This document shows, one piece after another, positions 10,510 to 19,127 of a stretch of DNA of 64,000 bases. Source of the stretch: Parapedobacter sp. SGR-10 (GTDB lineage: Bacteria > Bacteroidota > Bacteroidia > Sphingobacteriales > Sphingobacteriaceae); NCBI RefSeq assembly GCF_011030405.1, contig NZ_JAAJTJ010000011.1, positions 41,012 to 105,011 on the forward strand. Reading direction: 5' to 3'. The notes beneath the pieces are model-generated. The model had not been told where the DNA came from. It did not search any database and worked only from the letters and a program-made list of their open reading frames with translations. The position numbers and the translations under genes are program-made. Every line of letters starts with the position of its first letter. Positions within the stretch are counted from its first letter, which is position 1.

Positions 10510-11493
10510 TTAAATCTCTACCGTGGCATCCATGGCAAAATCCTCATGCATCAGATGCACGATCTCGGTTGCTTTTTCGTAGTTGGTCGATTTCTTGGAG
10601 AAGAAATCGTGTTGTGTAGTCTCGGTGTTCAGACCGTTCAACACGATAGGGTTGACCTGCTTCACTTCGAAAATAGGATCAAAACCCAGGTTCATCAAGG
10701 CTTTGTTGCCGTTGTAGCGTACGTATTCTTTTACCTCAGCAGTAAGTCCTACTACGGTGTACAGTTCTTCGGTATACTTGATTTCGTTTTCGTAAAGCTC
10801 GTTCAATAGTGCCAAGAAACGTTGTTTGACTTCTTCTTTGTTAGGAAGTTTGGCAAAAACTTCCTGTGCGATCAAACCGACAAAAACACCATGGATAGAC
10901 TCGTCAGCAACGATTTTCTTGATGATATCTGCCGAGGCGACCATCTGTCCCTGACCACACAACCACAAAGGCAAGAAAAAGCCTGAATAGAATAAGAAAG
11001 ATTCTAACAATACGGATGCGCCCAAAGCCATGAACAATTCTTCGTCTGTCGGGTTTTCTTTGTCTATGGCACGATAATACTGATCAATAGTGGCTGCTTT
11101 GAATTGTAGGAATTTGTTTTGTGCGACCCAGCCAAATACATCGTTGATCTCATTGGTCGTAGATACGGTGGTGAAGATCGTCGAGTAGGATTTGGCATGG
11201 ATAGCTTCCATCATACACATGTAAGACAGTACCGCTTTGTTTTGAAGCGAGTCGATGTGATCGATGATTTTGGGCATGCCCGTATGGCTTTGCAATGTAT
11301 CCAGCAATGTCAAGCCACCCAAGGCTTTTTTATAGCACTCTTTCATATCCCAGCTTAGCCCTTTCCAGCTGTCGATATCTTTCGAAGGGATATATTCTGT
11401 ATCGATCCAGAATTGTCTGATATTTTGCTCCCAGAACATCAACGCATAATCGTTGTCCGGGGTATTCCAGTTTACGGCAGTGAATTGTTTCAT
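10510..11493 (-). CDS. nrdF: Class Ib ribonucleotide reductase small (radical) subunit NrdF
   Basis: 327 residues. Ferritin-like protein holding the dinuclear metal centre and stable tyrosyl radical needed by NrdE to make deoxyribonucleotides. Readable metal ligands are Asp65, Glu96, His99, Glu164, Glu198 and His201; the radical tyrosine is Tyr103 in EAIHAKSY. The co-encoded NrdI points to a class Ib Mn(III)2-Y or Fe-Y cofactor. It lies 114 bases downstream of nrdE, with repeated CATTTCCAAATC motifs in between. Length, YxAVNW-type N-terminus and gene company favour NrdF over class Ia NrdB. Confidence 0.93.
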   Translation of the reverse strand: MKQFTAVNWNTPDNDYALMFWEQNIRQFWIDTEYIPSKDIDSWKGLSWDMKECYKKALGGLTLLDTLQSHTGMPKIIDHIDSLQNKAVLSYMCMMEAIHAKSYSTIFTTVSTTNEINDVFGWVAQNKFLQFKAATIDQYYRAIDKENPTDEELFMALGASVLLESFLFYSGFFLPLWLCGQGQMVASADIIKKIVADESIHGVFVGLIAQEVFAKLPNKEEVKQRFLALLNELYENEIKYTEELYTVVGLTAEVKEYVRYNGNKALMNLGFDPIFEVKQVNPIVLNGLNTETTQHDFFSKKSTNYEKATEIVHLMHEDFAMDATVEI

Positions 11494-11510
11494 TGAAAAA
11501 TTAAAAAATA

Positions 11511-11602
11511 TAATGAGATAATTTGAAAATGAGACGATTTGGAAATGTCTTGTCGTTAGACTATCTCATTTCCAAATCTTCAAATTAGCTCATTTCCAAA
11601 TC
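11511..11602. repeat. Direct and inverted repeats in the nrdE-nrdF spacer
   Basis: CATTTCCAAATC occurs at 11567-11578 and again at 11591-11602, and its exact reverse complement at 11536-11547. Further TTTGAAAATGAG variants precede them (from ~11515). The 12-bp arms can form a stem around a 19-base loop inside the operon mRNA, which might set the NrdE:NrdF ratio (inference). Confidence 0.7.
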
Positions 11603-11607
11603 TATTA

Positions 11608-13713
11608 TTAAGCTGAGCAAGAGATACACTCTTCAATAGTCGACTTGCGTGTACGTGTATAGTACAGGGATTTCAGGCCAAGTTTATGCGCATAGATATA
11701 ATACTTCGCCAGATCACGTGTGGAATCTTTTGAATTGGTATGCAGGATGGTCGATACCCCTTGATCAATATGACGTTGGATGACAGATATCAGTTTCAAT
11801 ACTTTCATCTGATCCATATCGTAGGCCGATTTGAAGTAGAAATAATTGTCATTGGTCAGGTACGGCATAGGGTAATACGTCGTACTGTCTCCGTATTCAC
11901 GCACCTCGATGATGTCCACGATAGGCATGACCGAAGCTGTGGCATTCATGATGTATGAAGTAGATTGATTCGGTGCAATCGCCAAACGGTAAGCATGGTA
12001 GATACCGTGCTCCTGTACCTGAGCCTTTAGATTGGCCCAATCTTCGATAGTCGGTACATGGATACCTTCGAACAGTTCTTTGACTTTGTCCGTTTGTGGG
12101 AGATAGTCTCGGTTTAAGTATTTGTCGAAATATGTACCATCCGCATAAGCAGATTTTTCGAAACCAACGAATGTCCGTCCTCTTTCTTTGGCGATTTCCA
12201 TAGAAGCCTCCAAAGAATAATAATTCATCATCATGAAGAAGGTATTGGCAAAATCCAGGGCCTCATGTGATTCGTACATGATGAAGCTTTTGGCCAGATA
12301 GCCGTGGAGATTCATCGCACCCAAACCTACCGAGTGCAATTCTCTGTTGGCTTTGGCAATGGAAGGGACCATTTCGATATTGGTCACGTCGGTCACGACA
12401 GTCAACGCACGCATCGCCGTTTTGACAGTTTCTCTGATACGTTTGTTGTCCATGACGGTGGCGATATTCAGTGAGCCAAGGTTGCAGGATATGCCGTAGC
12501 GGATCGTGTCTTCCTTGCCATATATCTCGATATCAGATACTTCGGAAACCTGCATGATCTCGGTACAAAGATTGGAAAACTTGACTTTTCCTATACCGTT
12601 CAATGCGTGCGCACGATTGGTGTTCTCTTTGAAGAAGATGTATGGATAGCCAGACTCTTTCTGTGTCTGTGCAATCTTGACCAAGAGGTGGCGGGCATTG
12701 ATTTTCTTTTTCTTGACGTTTGGATTGGTGATCAGCTCATCGTACATCACATCCATATCCATTTCATCCAAAAACTGACCATATTCTTGCATGACCGTAT
12801 GTGGATAGATCAGATAACAAGGCTCGTCTTTTTCGGCCAGTTCCATGAATTTGTCCGGGATGATGATACCGATCGATAGAGACTTGATACGGACTTTCTC
12901 GTCTACGTTGATCTTTTTACAATCCAAAAACTCTTCGATATCCGAGTGGAAGATATTCAGATACACCGCTCCTGCTCCGGGACGCTGACCGAGCTGATTG
13001 GCATAGGAGAATGTGTCTTCCATGATTTTCATAATGGGAAGGACTCCTCCGGCACGGCCGTCTACGCCCTTGATAGCTTCGCCACGGGCACGGATCTTGG
13101 AGATATTGAAGGATACACCTCCGCCAATGGAAGATAATTTCATTGCCGAATCGACGGCATAACCGATACCGTTGAGATTGTCACCGATCTCATCCAGAAA
13201 ACAGGAGACCAATTCTCCCGAACGTTTTTTTCCGGCGTTCAAGAATGTCGGGGTAGCAGGTTGATATTCTTGATTGATCATGATCTCGGCGTATTCGATA
13301 GCTTTCTGTACCCCTTCCTCACGAGCGAGAAACAAGGCCACAGCTACGACACGGTCTTCGTATCTTTCCAAAAATTTCTCCCCGGAGTCATCACGCAGGG
13401 CATAGCTTTGGAAAAACTTGAAGGCAGCCATAAATGACTGGAAACGGAACTTTTTGGCGAAGACAAAATTATACACCTCCTCCATTTCCTCAAATGTGAA
13501 CCATTCGTAGAAATTGATGTAATAGTCATGCTCAATCAGATAATCGACTTTTTCTTTGAGCGTGTAAAAGAACACTGTGTTCTTGTTGACATACTCTAAG
13601 AAATAGGCACGAACAGCCTCCTTATCTTTGTGGAGGCTGTACTCGTCATCATGTTTGATCATGATTTCGTTATTAAGCAATATCCAGTTTTTTGCTACCT
13701 CGTTTGCTATCAT
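11608..13713 (-). CDS. nrdE: Class Ib ribonucleoside-diphosphate reductase large subunit NrdE
   Basis: 701 residues, usual for NrdE. Reduces NDPs to dNDPs. Catalytic elements: the SNLCTE block (~381-385) with the thiyl-radical Cys between Asn and Glu, the redox-active Cys pair in GELVSCFLD (~169) and GISCNLGSLN (~408), and a C-terminal ECISCSA with the CxxC shuttle that NrdH re-reduces. NWILLNNEIMI at the N-terminus aligns (from memory) with the start of Bacillus-type NrdE, so the ATG at 13711-13713 is retained although it overlaps the end of nrdI by 41 bases. The overlap suggests translational coupling. No N-terminal ATP-cone is present, as usual for class Ib. Confidence 0.96.
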   Translation of the reverse strand: MIANEVAKNWILLNNEIMIKHDDEYSLHKDKEAVRAYFLEYVNKNTVFFYTLKEKVDYLIEHDYYINFYEWFTFEEMEEVYNFVFAKKFRFQSFMAAFKFFQSYALRDDSGEKFLERYEDRVVAVALFLAREEGVQKAIEYAEIMINQEYQPATPTFLNAGKKRSGELVSCFLDEIGDNLNGIGYAVDSAMKLSSIGGGVSFNISKIRARGEAIKGVDGRAGGVLPIMKIMEDTFSYANQLGQRPGAGAVYLNIFHSDIEEFLDCKKINVDEKVRIKSLSIGIIIPDKFMELAEKDEPCYLIYPHTVMQEYGQFLDEMDMDVMYDELITNPNVKKKKINARHLLVKIAQTQKESGYPYIFFKENTNRAHALNGIGKVKFSNLCTEIMQVSEVSDIEIYGKEDTIRYGISCNLGSLNIATVMDNKRIRETVKTAMRALTVVTDVTNIEMVPSIAKANRELHSVGLGAMNLHGYLAKSFIMYESHEALDFANTFFMMMNYYSLEASMEIAKERGRTFVGFEKSAYADGTYFDKYLNRDYLPQTDKVKELFEGIHVPTIEDWANLKAQVQEHGIYHAYRLAIAPNQSTSYIMNATASVMPIVDIIEVREYGDSTTYYPMPYLTNDNYFYFKSAYDMDQMKVLKLISVIQRHIDQGVSTILHTNSKDSTRDLAKYYIYAHKLGLKSLYYTRTRKSTIEECISCSA

Positions 13714-14092
13714 AGTATTGATTCTTTATTATATCGATAAATTGATTAATATCCTCCATGGTGCCCGAAAGCTCGAATTTGAATGCCAATGATGTGTCGT
13801 ATATGGCTGAGATCTTGTCTGCTGCGATCGCAAAATTTCTTCCCCAATTGCGGTTTCCACTGGAACTTACCGAAAAGATCTTGTCATTGTGGTTTTTCAT
13901 AAACTCTTCGGTCAAAGGGGGAACCTTGCCAAAGTTTGTCGTGAACGTAACCAAATGGCCAGGCGTGTCTACCTCCATATCCTCTTGGATACATTGAGCA
14001 GACCAACCGGTAACCTGTATCACCTTTTCGACAAAGCGTCGAACATTACCGGTTTTACTATCGTAATATAGATGGATCATTTTTCCCTCCAA
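13673..14092 (-). CDS. nrdI: NrdI flavodoxin-like activator of class Ib RNR
   Basis: 139 residues (135 if the second Met at 14078-14080 is used; MIHLYYDSKTGNVRRF there fits the family N-terminus better). The FMN phosphate loop YYDSKTGN and the TFTTNFG and SSSGNRNWGRNFA segments are diagnostic. NrdI supplies oxidant to assemble the NrdF manganese-tyrosyl cofactor. Its 3' end overlaps nrdE by 41 bases and it follows nrdH by 18 bases. Confidence 0.93.
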   Translation of the reverse strand: MEGKMIHLYYDSKTGNVRRFVEKVIQVTGWSAQCIQEDMEVDTPGHLVTFTTNFGKVPPLTEEFMKNHNDKIFSVSSSGNRNWGRNFAIAADKISAIYDTSLAFKFELSGTMEDINQFIDIIKNQYYDSKRGSKKLDIA

Positions 14093-14110
14093 TTTTTACA
14101 GACCAACGAT

Positions 14111-14344
14111 TTATTTTGCAATAGCTTCCAATTCTTCGGGTTTGAAACCGATGACACGGTGCTTTATTTCATCATTCTCCAACACAATGACAGTAGGCAC
14201 TGTACGAACCTTAAATCTGACGGCAAGCTCCGGTGCATCGAATGGATTTACCGTCTCATAAGAAATACCTTTGTTGTCCAAGTAGGCGGACACCTGTGCG
14301 CAAGGCGCACAATCGTTTTTTTCAAATTTAATGATTCTAGCCAT
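14111..14344 (-). CDS. nrdH: NrdH-redoxin / thioredoxin-like reductant
   Basis: 77 residues. Thioredoxin-fold protein with the active site DCAPCAQ (Cys12 and Cys15) and the cis-Pro loop TVPTVIV. Small size and first position in an nrdHIEF cluster identify it as the reductant for the NrdE C-terminal cysteines. The C-P-x-C pattern is changed to C-A-P-C, so thioredoxin or glutaredoxin coupling is uncertain. It is the promoter-proximal gene of the operon. Confidence 0.85.
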   Translation of the reverse strand: MARIIKFEKNDCAPCAQVSAYLDNKGISYETVNPFDAPELAVRFKVRTVPTVIVLENDEIKHRVIGFKPEELEAIAK

Positions 14345-14478
14345 GTCTTGTTATGTTTTTGAACCGGCTACCCTCTACAGGGTAATCGTCTGTGATTATA
14401 AAATAACGCTGAACTGAGATAGTGTCAATCTCAACAAGAACAAATATCCTATATTTTACGGGGGAGCGGTAGCCATAC

Positions 14479-14640
14479 TTTTCCACATTGTCCACAAGGC
14501 TGAGGAGAAAAGCCGTCTGGTAGCTTGTGTTTTTCAATAAAAATCTGTGTAACAGCAATTAACGTATGTGGATAACTTTGAAAAAGAGTTTTTTATGAAC
14601 GATCTCCTCTATTACAAAGATAACTTTTTTTTGTGGAAAA
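14479..14640. promoter_or_regulatory. Cluster of DnaA-box-like sites upstream of nrdHIEF
   Basis: TTTTCCACA (14479-14487) abuts TTGTCCACA (14488-14496) on the plus strand. TGTGGATAA (14567-14575) is a perfect reverse-complement TTATCCACA, and TGTGGAAAA (14632-14640) is the reverse complement of TTTTCCACA. Three of the four match TTWTNCACA. DnaA control of nrd genes is established in E. coli; here it is inferred. A role as a replication origin is also possible. Confidence 0.55.
14615..14622 (-). promoter_or_regulatory. Possible -7 element for nrdHIEF
   Basis: TATCTTTG on the minus strand fits the Bacteroidota TAnnTTTG -7 consensus exactly and equals the element seen before rplK. It lies 271 bases from nrdH, between two DnaA-box-like sites. 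No good -33 TTG was found at the expected spacing, so this is weak. Confidence 0.3.
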
Positions 14641-14665
14641 TTTTAATCCGATGAGTATCAAACGG

Positions 14666-14673
14666 TATGTTTG
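14666..14673 (+). promoter_or_regulatory. Possible -7 element for the lipoprotein-SusCD operon
   Basis: TATGTTTG matches TAnnTTTG exactly, 118 bases before the first gene of the block. The -33 region is poor, which would fit a promoter needing an alternative (ECF) sigma or an activator, but this cannot be decided from sequence. Confidence 0.3.
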
Positions 14674-14791
14674 TGCTCTATGTCTTTAAATAACTGACGT
14701 AGATCTATTATGATGTGTTGGGCACACGACCGTTGCCGGCTATAATTCTCATCAATACAGCTACTAAATATTAACATTAGAGATAAATGAT

Positions 14792-16393
14792 ATGATGAAT
14801 TTAACAAAACCCAAGGCATGCTATTATTATGCTTTTTGTTTTTTTATTCTCTCTTTTTTTACGGGTTGTAAAAAAGATACGTTCAACACAACAAACAATG
14901 AGCGTCCTGCACCTGGGATCATGTTGTCTACGGAAAGTAATGTGGTAGAGGCTTACGAAGGTCAGATGGTCAATGTGACGATTTCGCTGGAAGCGCAAGC
15001 TGGTATTGCCGCTATCCGGGTGAGCAGAGGTGGACAGCTTTTAGAAACCATCGAAGGTACCTCCGGGCAGGTAGGAAGAATATACGCCATTCAGTATCTT
15101 GTTCCAGAGGGAGCGATCAGCGGAGATAAAATTGTCTATCTGTTTGTATTGGAAGACAAACAGGGCAGGCGTACGGAGCAGAGTCTTACGATACAGATTA
15201 TTGATGCACCGCCAATTCCCGATTTTGAGTTTGAGGATATCACGATTGGTGGTAATAACTATAAACTGATCAATCTCGATATCAACAGAGATGTGACCTT
15301 ATCTAACGATCACGATTACTTGCTACGTGGCAAAGTTGCTGTTATTCAGGGAGCTGTCCTGACTATTGAGGAAGGGACAACTATTTATGCTGATGGAGCT
15401 GACGCGGCACTGCTGATTACTACAGGTACAAAAATCATGGCCGAAGGAACAGCAGCAGAGCCTATTGTATTCACTAGCTTAGCGGCTCGAACCGGAAGCG
15501 GCGCGGGAGGACAGTGGCTTGGCCTTTTTATTCATGGGTTGGCTCCAGTCACCACTACTCATCCTACTATTATTTCCGATTATGGTCAATATGGAGGGGC
15601 AGATGAGGCTGATGATTCAGGCAGTTTGAAGTATGTAGAGATCGCCTATGCCGGAGCACAAGTGACCTCGGGAACGAGCACTGCAGCTGCTCTTGTGAAT
15701 GGTGCGCTCAACTTGAATGCGGTGGGTAGTGGTACCCAACTTGAACATATTTATGTGAACAGGTCTGGAACAAGTAGAACAGGGGTTTCAATCTCAGGAG
15801 GTACTGTTAAGATTAAGTATTTGTTTGTGGACAGCCCTCAAGGCCGAGCCTTGTTGTGGAAGGCCGGTTATAGTGGGTTGATCCAGTTTTTTGTAGCTAC
15901 CTATAGTGATGATCCTGGAGGTGCTTACACAGCTATCGACGGATATGGAAATGTAGGGGCTTTGGGTTTCCCTGTGTTTAGTAATGTAAGCATCCAAGGA
16001 GGAGGTCAGACAAATACACGGGGTATACGTATTCGTGATGAGAGTAGCGGTGTTTATACAGGAGGAGCAAAGGTGCGTATCTACAACTGTTGGATAAACG
16101 GTACAGGTAATCCCGGATTGCGTACCGATGCTACCAATGATGTCCTCGTTGCTCATAGTCGGATTTGGGGCAACGGTAGTGGTAATCAGAACTTCCATAG
16201 CAGCGCTTCCAGCTATAATTCATCCGCATCACCTTATTTTAATAATACTACTCCTGTCACTATTACGGAAGGCTATAAGGGTGTAGACACGAATGGTGCG
16301 CTAGATCCTGTCACATTAGATTCTTGGTTTAGCCCTGCACCCTATATTGGTGCGGTAGATCCTGGAAATGACTGGACAGGTTGGTGGAATTAA
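14792..16393 (+). CDS. Exported beta-helix lipoprotein, first gene of the SusCD block
   Basis: 533 residues with a lipoprotein signal (YYAFCFFILSFFTGCKKD; lipid-anchor Cys near residue 26). An Ig-like/cadherin-like region follows to about residue 135, then a beta-helix with VTLSNDHDYLLRGKVAVIQG and LTIEEGTTIYADG, a motif common in Bacteroidota surface proteins that carry right-handed beta-helix repeats. No catalytic acids are obvious. It lies 31 bases upstream of a hydrolase gene and within ~4.3 kb of SusC, so it may be a surface glycan- or polymer-binding accessory like SusE/F. Substrate unknown. ATG at 14792 or 14795. Confidence 0.75.
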   Translation: MMNLTKPKACYYYAFCFFILSFFTGCKKDTFNTTNNERPAPGIMLSTESNVVEAYEGQMVNVTISLEAQAGIAAIRVSRGGQLLETIEGTSGQVGRIYAIQYLVPEGAISGDKIVYLFVLEDKQGRRTEQSLTIQIIDAPPIPDFEFEDITIGGNNYKLINLDINRDVTLSNDHDYLLRGKVAVIQGAVLTIEEGTTIYADGADAALLITTGTKIMAEGTAAEPIVFTSLAARTGSGAGGQWLGLFIHGLAPVTTTHPTIISDYGQYGGADEADDSGSLKYVEIAYAGAQVTSGTSTAAALVNGALNLNAVGSGTQLEHIYVNRSGTSRTGVSISGGTVKIKYLFVDSPQGRALLWKAGYSGLIQFFVATYSDDPGGAYTAIDGYGNVGALGFPVFSNVSIQGGGQTNTRGIRIRDESSGVYTGGAKVRIYNCWINGTGNPGLRTDATNDVLVAHSRIWGNGSGNQNFHSSASSYNSSASPYFNNTTPVTITEGYKGVDTNGALDPVTLDSWFSPAPYIGAVDPGNDWTGWWN

Positions 16394-16424
16394 ATTAAAT
16401 AGCACAAATTTTAGAAAAGAGATA

Positions 16425-17351
16425 ATGTACAAAAGAATATATTTATTGATTATCGCCGTAGTAGGCACTTGGATGTTTACTGCTTGTCAAAAAGATCGCA
16501 CAATCTTACCGGATCTGGGTATATTGGCCACCAATGACCTTAACGATGCAGGGGGCGGTTCGTTTACCTACGTATATGAACCCTTAAATTCCCGCCCAAT
16601 CAAAGTATGGTTTTACACACCACGGGATGCCCCCAAGGATGTACCTATCCTGTTTATTATGCATGGTGTAGAGCGTAATGGACAGACCTACCGTAACAAT
16701 TGGGTCAATCTTGCCCGTGAAAACAACTGGCTCATTATCGCTCCTGAATATTCTACCGCTGCCTATCCTGGAAGCAGGTACTACAACGTAGGCAATGTAT
16801 TCAGTGGAAGCGGAGGAACCTCCGGAACTTTGAATCCGGAAGATCAGTGGACTTTTTCTACGATTGAGGCTATCTTCGACCATGTCGTTGCGGAGATCGG
16901 CGGTACTCAGCAAACGTACAATATCTATGGACACTCAGCAGGTTCGCAGTTTGTAAGCCGTATGGTGACTCTCAAATCTGAGCCAATGAGACTTAATAGG
17001 GCTATTTTTGCCAATGCGGGCTGGTACACATTATTGGATGTGGGTACGGCTTATCCTTATGGCATAAGCAACCTTGGGCTGACCGATGAGCAGATCAATC
17101 GTGCTTTGGCACAGGATGTAGTGATTCTGTTGGGTGAGGCCGATGTGAATGTAGACGATAATCTCAATACCGATCCGCCTGCTATGGCACAAGGACCTCA
17201 TCGGTTTGCACGGGGGCATTATTATTTCAATTATCACAAAGAGTTGGCAGCTAGCCGTGGGGTGTCTTTCGGATGGAAGCTTGCCACAGTACCCGGTGCG
17301 GGACACAGCAACAGGAGCATGGCTCCATCGGCGGCCAATTTCTTAAAATAG
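16425..17351 (+). CDS. Exported alpha/beta hydrolase (esterase/depolymerase-like), copy 1
   Basis: 308 residues from the ATG at 16425, which gives a clean lipoprotein signal (WMFTAC, Cys21); an in-frame ATG at 16368 lies inside the previous gene and would spoil the signal. Catalytic pattern: oxyanion HGVERNG (80-86), nucleophile Ser171 in GHSAGS, likely acid Asp240 in GEADVN, and His294 in PGAGHSN. The overall plan resembles PHB-depolymerase/feruloyl-esterase-like enzymes (LpqC type). It is paralogous to the gene at 24275-25243; shared blocks include HGVxRNxxTYRxNW, PGSRxYNxGN and GVSFGWxLxTV. Probably surface- or periplasm-located ester hydrolysis of the substrate imported by the neighbouring SusCD. 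Confidence 0.85.
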   Translation: MYKRIYLLIIAVVGTWMFTACQKDRTILPDLGILATNDLNDAGGGSFTYVYEPLNSRPIKVWFYTPRDAPKDVPILFIMHGVERNGQTYRNNWVNLARENNWLIIAPEYSTAAYPGSRYYNVGNVFSGSGGTSGTLNPEDQWTFSTIEAIFDHVVAEIGGTQQTYNIYGHSAGSQFVSRMVTLKSEPMRLNRAIFANAGWYTLLDVGTAYPYGISNLGLTDEQINRALAQDVVILLGEADVNVDDNLNTDPPAMAQGPHRFARGHYYFNYHKELAASRGVSFGWKLATVPGAGHSNRSMAPSAANFLK

Positions 17352-17373
17352 ATAGACAAACAGCATCAATAGC

Positions 17374-18009
17374 ATGAGACCTTTGGAAAATATGGAACAA
17401 AAACCGGGTGTCACATCAGGCACAAGTCCAGCGCTCACCGATAGCGAGCTGTGGGGGCTGTTCAAAAAAGGGGATGAAGCGGCATTCAAAACGATTTATT
17501 TCAAGAATTACCCACTACTATACCAATATGCCTTGAATATCAGCAAAGATGAGCATGTCAGCGATGATGTTATACAGGATATGTTTTCGAGTCTTTGGCA
17601 TACACGTAGAAATTTGGGGGTAGCCGTCTCCATCAAAGCCTATCTGCTCAGTTCACTCAGACGACGGGTACTGCTGAAACTAAAACAGATCCGGCGCAAG
17701 CAGGTGCTGGCACTGGAGCTATTTACGTTCAATCCCGATATCGAATTTTCTCCAGAGATGGTCATGATCAGAGAAGAGGGCGATTTCTTTAAGCGTTCAA
17801 TCGTCAAGGAAGCATTGAATCAGCTGAGCAAGCGGCAAAAAGAAGTAATTTATCTGAGATTTTACCAGGATATTCCATACAAAGAAGTTGCAAAGGTAAT
17901 GGGGATCAACTACCAGTCTGTGCTCAATTACTGTCAGGCAGCGCTACAGGTCCTGCGCAACAATGAAGCATTACTCCGGGCAATGTCACTGGATCGTTAT
18001 TCCGAGTGA
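17374..18009 (+). CDS. ECF-type RNA polymerase sigma factor
   Basis: 211 residues. Sigma region 2 is visible around 45-105 (LLYQYALNISKDEHVSDDVIQDMFSSLW) and region 4 around 145-195 (ALNQLSKRQKEVIYLRFYQDIPYKEVAKVMG), ending in a helix-turn-helix. This is the ECF class that accompanies FecR anti-sigma factors and SusC transducers in Bacteroidota. It is followed 62 bases later by a FecR gene, so the pair forms a surface-signalling switch. Unusually, two exported-protein genes precede it in the same block. The start may instead be the internal Met (MEQKPG) at 17392. Confidence 0.93.
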   Translation: MRPLENMEQKPGVTSGTSPALTDSELWGLFKKGDEAAFKTIYFKNYPLLYQYALNISKDEHVSDDVIQDMFSSLWHTRRNLGVAVSIKAYLLSSLRRRVLLKLKQIRRKQVLALELFTFNPDIEFSPEMVMIREEGDFFKRSIVKEALNQLSKRQKEVIYLRFYQDIPYKEVAKVMGINYQSVLNYCQAALQVLRNNEALLRAMSLDRYSE

Positions 18010-18071
18010 CTACAGCTCTTGAAAGGGCCAAGTATATAAACAAAATCTCTGAACAAAGATGTTGACGTAGC

Positions 18072-19127
18072 ATGTTTGAAAAAATGAAAAAAATAGATAG
18101 AAAACTAGCAAGTGAATCGTTCATCAATTTCGTATATCGGAGTAATTCTGAGGATGTGGAGAAGTGGCAGAAATGGATAAAGGAAAATCCTGAATACGAA
18201 GAAGTTGTCGAGCGCGCCACTCTGGTCGTGAACAGCCTTCGCTTTAATACCGAAAACAACAATGTAGATACTACTTCAAGACATTGGCGTAAACTACAGG
18301 ACAGGATACGTAAAGAAACGTATACAAATAGCAGTAGACCATCATCCATCAGAAGACCGATTTATGGGCTGGTGGCAGTATTGGCAGGTGTATTGGTTTC
18401 GGTTGTGATATGGTTTCAGCTGTGGCATAACCCCACGATCACCTTTGAAACAGATATTGCCCAGAAGGCTATGTTGAAACTACCTGATGGTTCCGAAGTG
18501 ACGCTTAATAGGAACAGTAGCATTCGCTTCCATAAGTCCTGGGACGATGACTCTGTCAGACAGGTGTGGTTAGAAGGCGAGGCCCACTTCAAAGTGAATC
18601 CTGAAAAGATGACCGATGGGAAATACCGAAGGTTTGAGGTACATACTGAAGAACTACTGATTGATGTGATAGGTACGGTATTTAGTGTAAACACGACAGA
18701 CAACAGCTATGTCGTGCTGGAATCCGGACGTGTGGACATTAGGAAGAAAGGAGAGCGCGAAGTATACACTTTGAAACCGGGACAATCGGTGAAGATCAAT
18801 ACATCTGGGGATCTCGTCATGAGTGAGACGAATGCACAGCCTCATATTTCCTGGATAGATGGAAAGATACTGTTGAACGACAATTCCCTAAGTGAAATTA
18901 TACAATTTGTCGAGGGAAGCTATGGCTTGACCATACAATGTGATGATGAAACTTTGTTGAAAAGGAAACTTAGTGGACAGATCAGACTGGACAATATCGA
19001 TGATCTTCTGCACGTATTGGAAAAGGCTCTGGATCTAGTGATCGTAAGAGACCAGGATACAGTAAAAATATTGGAAATAAAAAAACACAGGATTCATGTA
19101 CAAAATCAGACAACTCATGTTTTTTAA
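18072..19127 (+). CDS. FecR-family anti-sigma factor
   Basis: 351 residues. Cytosolic N-terminal region 1-95 that would hold the sigma factor, a single membrane span (~97-116, LVAVLAGVLVSVVIWF), then a periplasmic FecR domain (LPDGSEVTLNRNSSI, GEAHFKV, FEVHTEELLIDVIGTVFSV) and a C-terminal DUF4974-like domain (ISWIDGKILLNDNSLSEII). Family role: senses the STN domain of the TonB-dependent transducer and releases the ECF sigma. Its end overlaps the longest SusC reading frame by 32 bases, suggesting coupled translation. Confidence 0.93.
   Translation: MFEKMKKIDRKLASESFINFVYRSNSEDVEKWQKWIKENPEYEEVVERATLVVNSLRFNTENNNVDTTSRHWRKLQDRIRKETYTNSSRPSSIRRPIYGLVAVLAGVLVSVVIWFQLWHNPTITFETDIAQKAMLKLPDGSEVTLNRNSSIRFHKSWDDDSVRQVWLEGEAHFKVNPEKMTDGKYRRFEVHTEELLIDVIGTVFSVNTTDNSYVVLESGRVDIRKKGEREVYTLKPGQSVKINTSGDLVMSETNAQPHISWIDGKILLNDNSLSEIIQFVEGSYGLTIQCDDETLLKRKLSGQIRLDNIDDLLHVLEKALDLVIVRDQDTVKILEIKKHRIHVQNQTTHVF

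Larger units (their letters stand above)
14345..14791. other. 447-bp divergent spacer between nrdH and the SusCD operon
   Basis: Non-coding region that must drive nrdHIEF leftwards and the lipoprotein-SusCD block rightwards. It holds four DnaA-box-like 9-mers (annotated separately), one TAnnTTTG -7 element for each direction, and an AT-rich run near 14620-14650. No ORF was supported. Confidence 0.7.
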
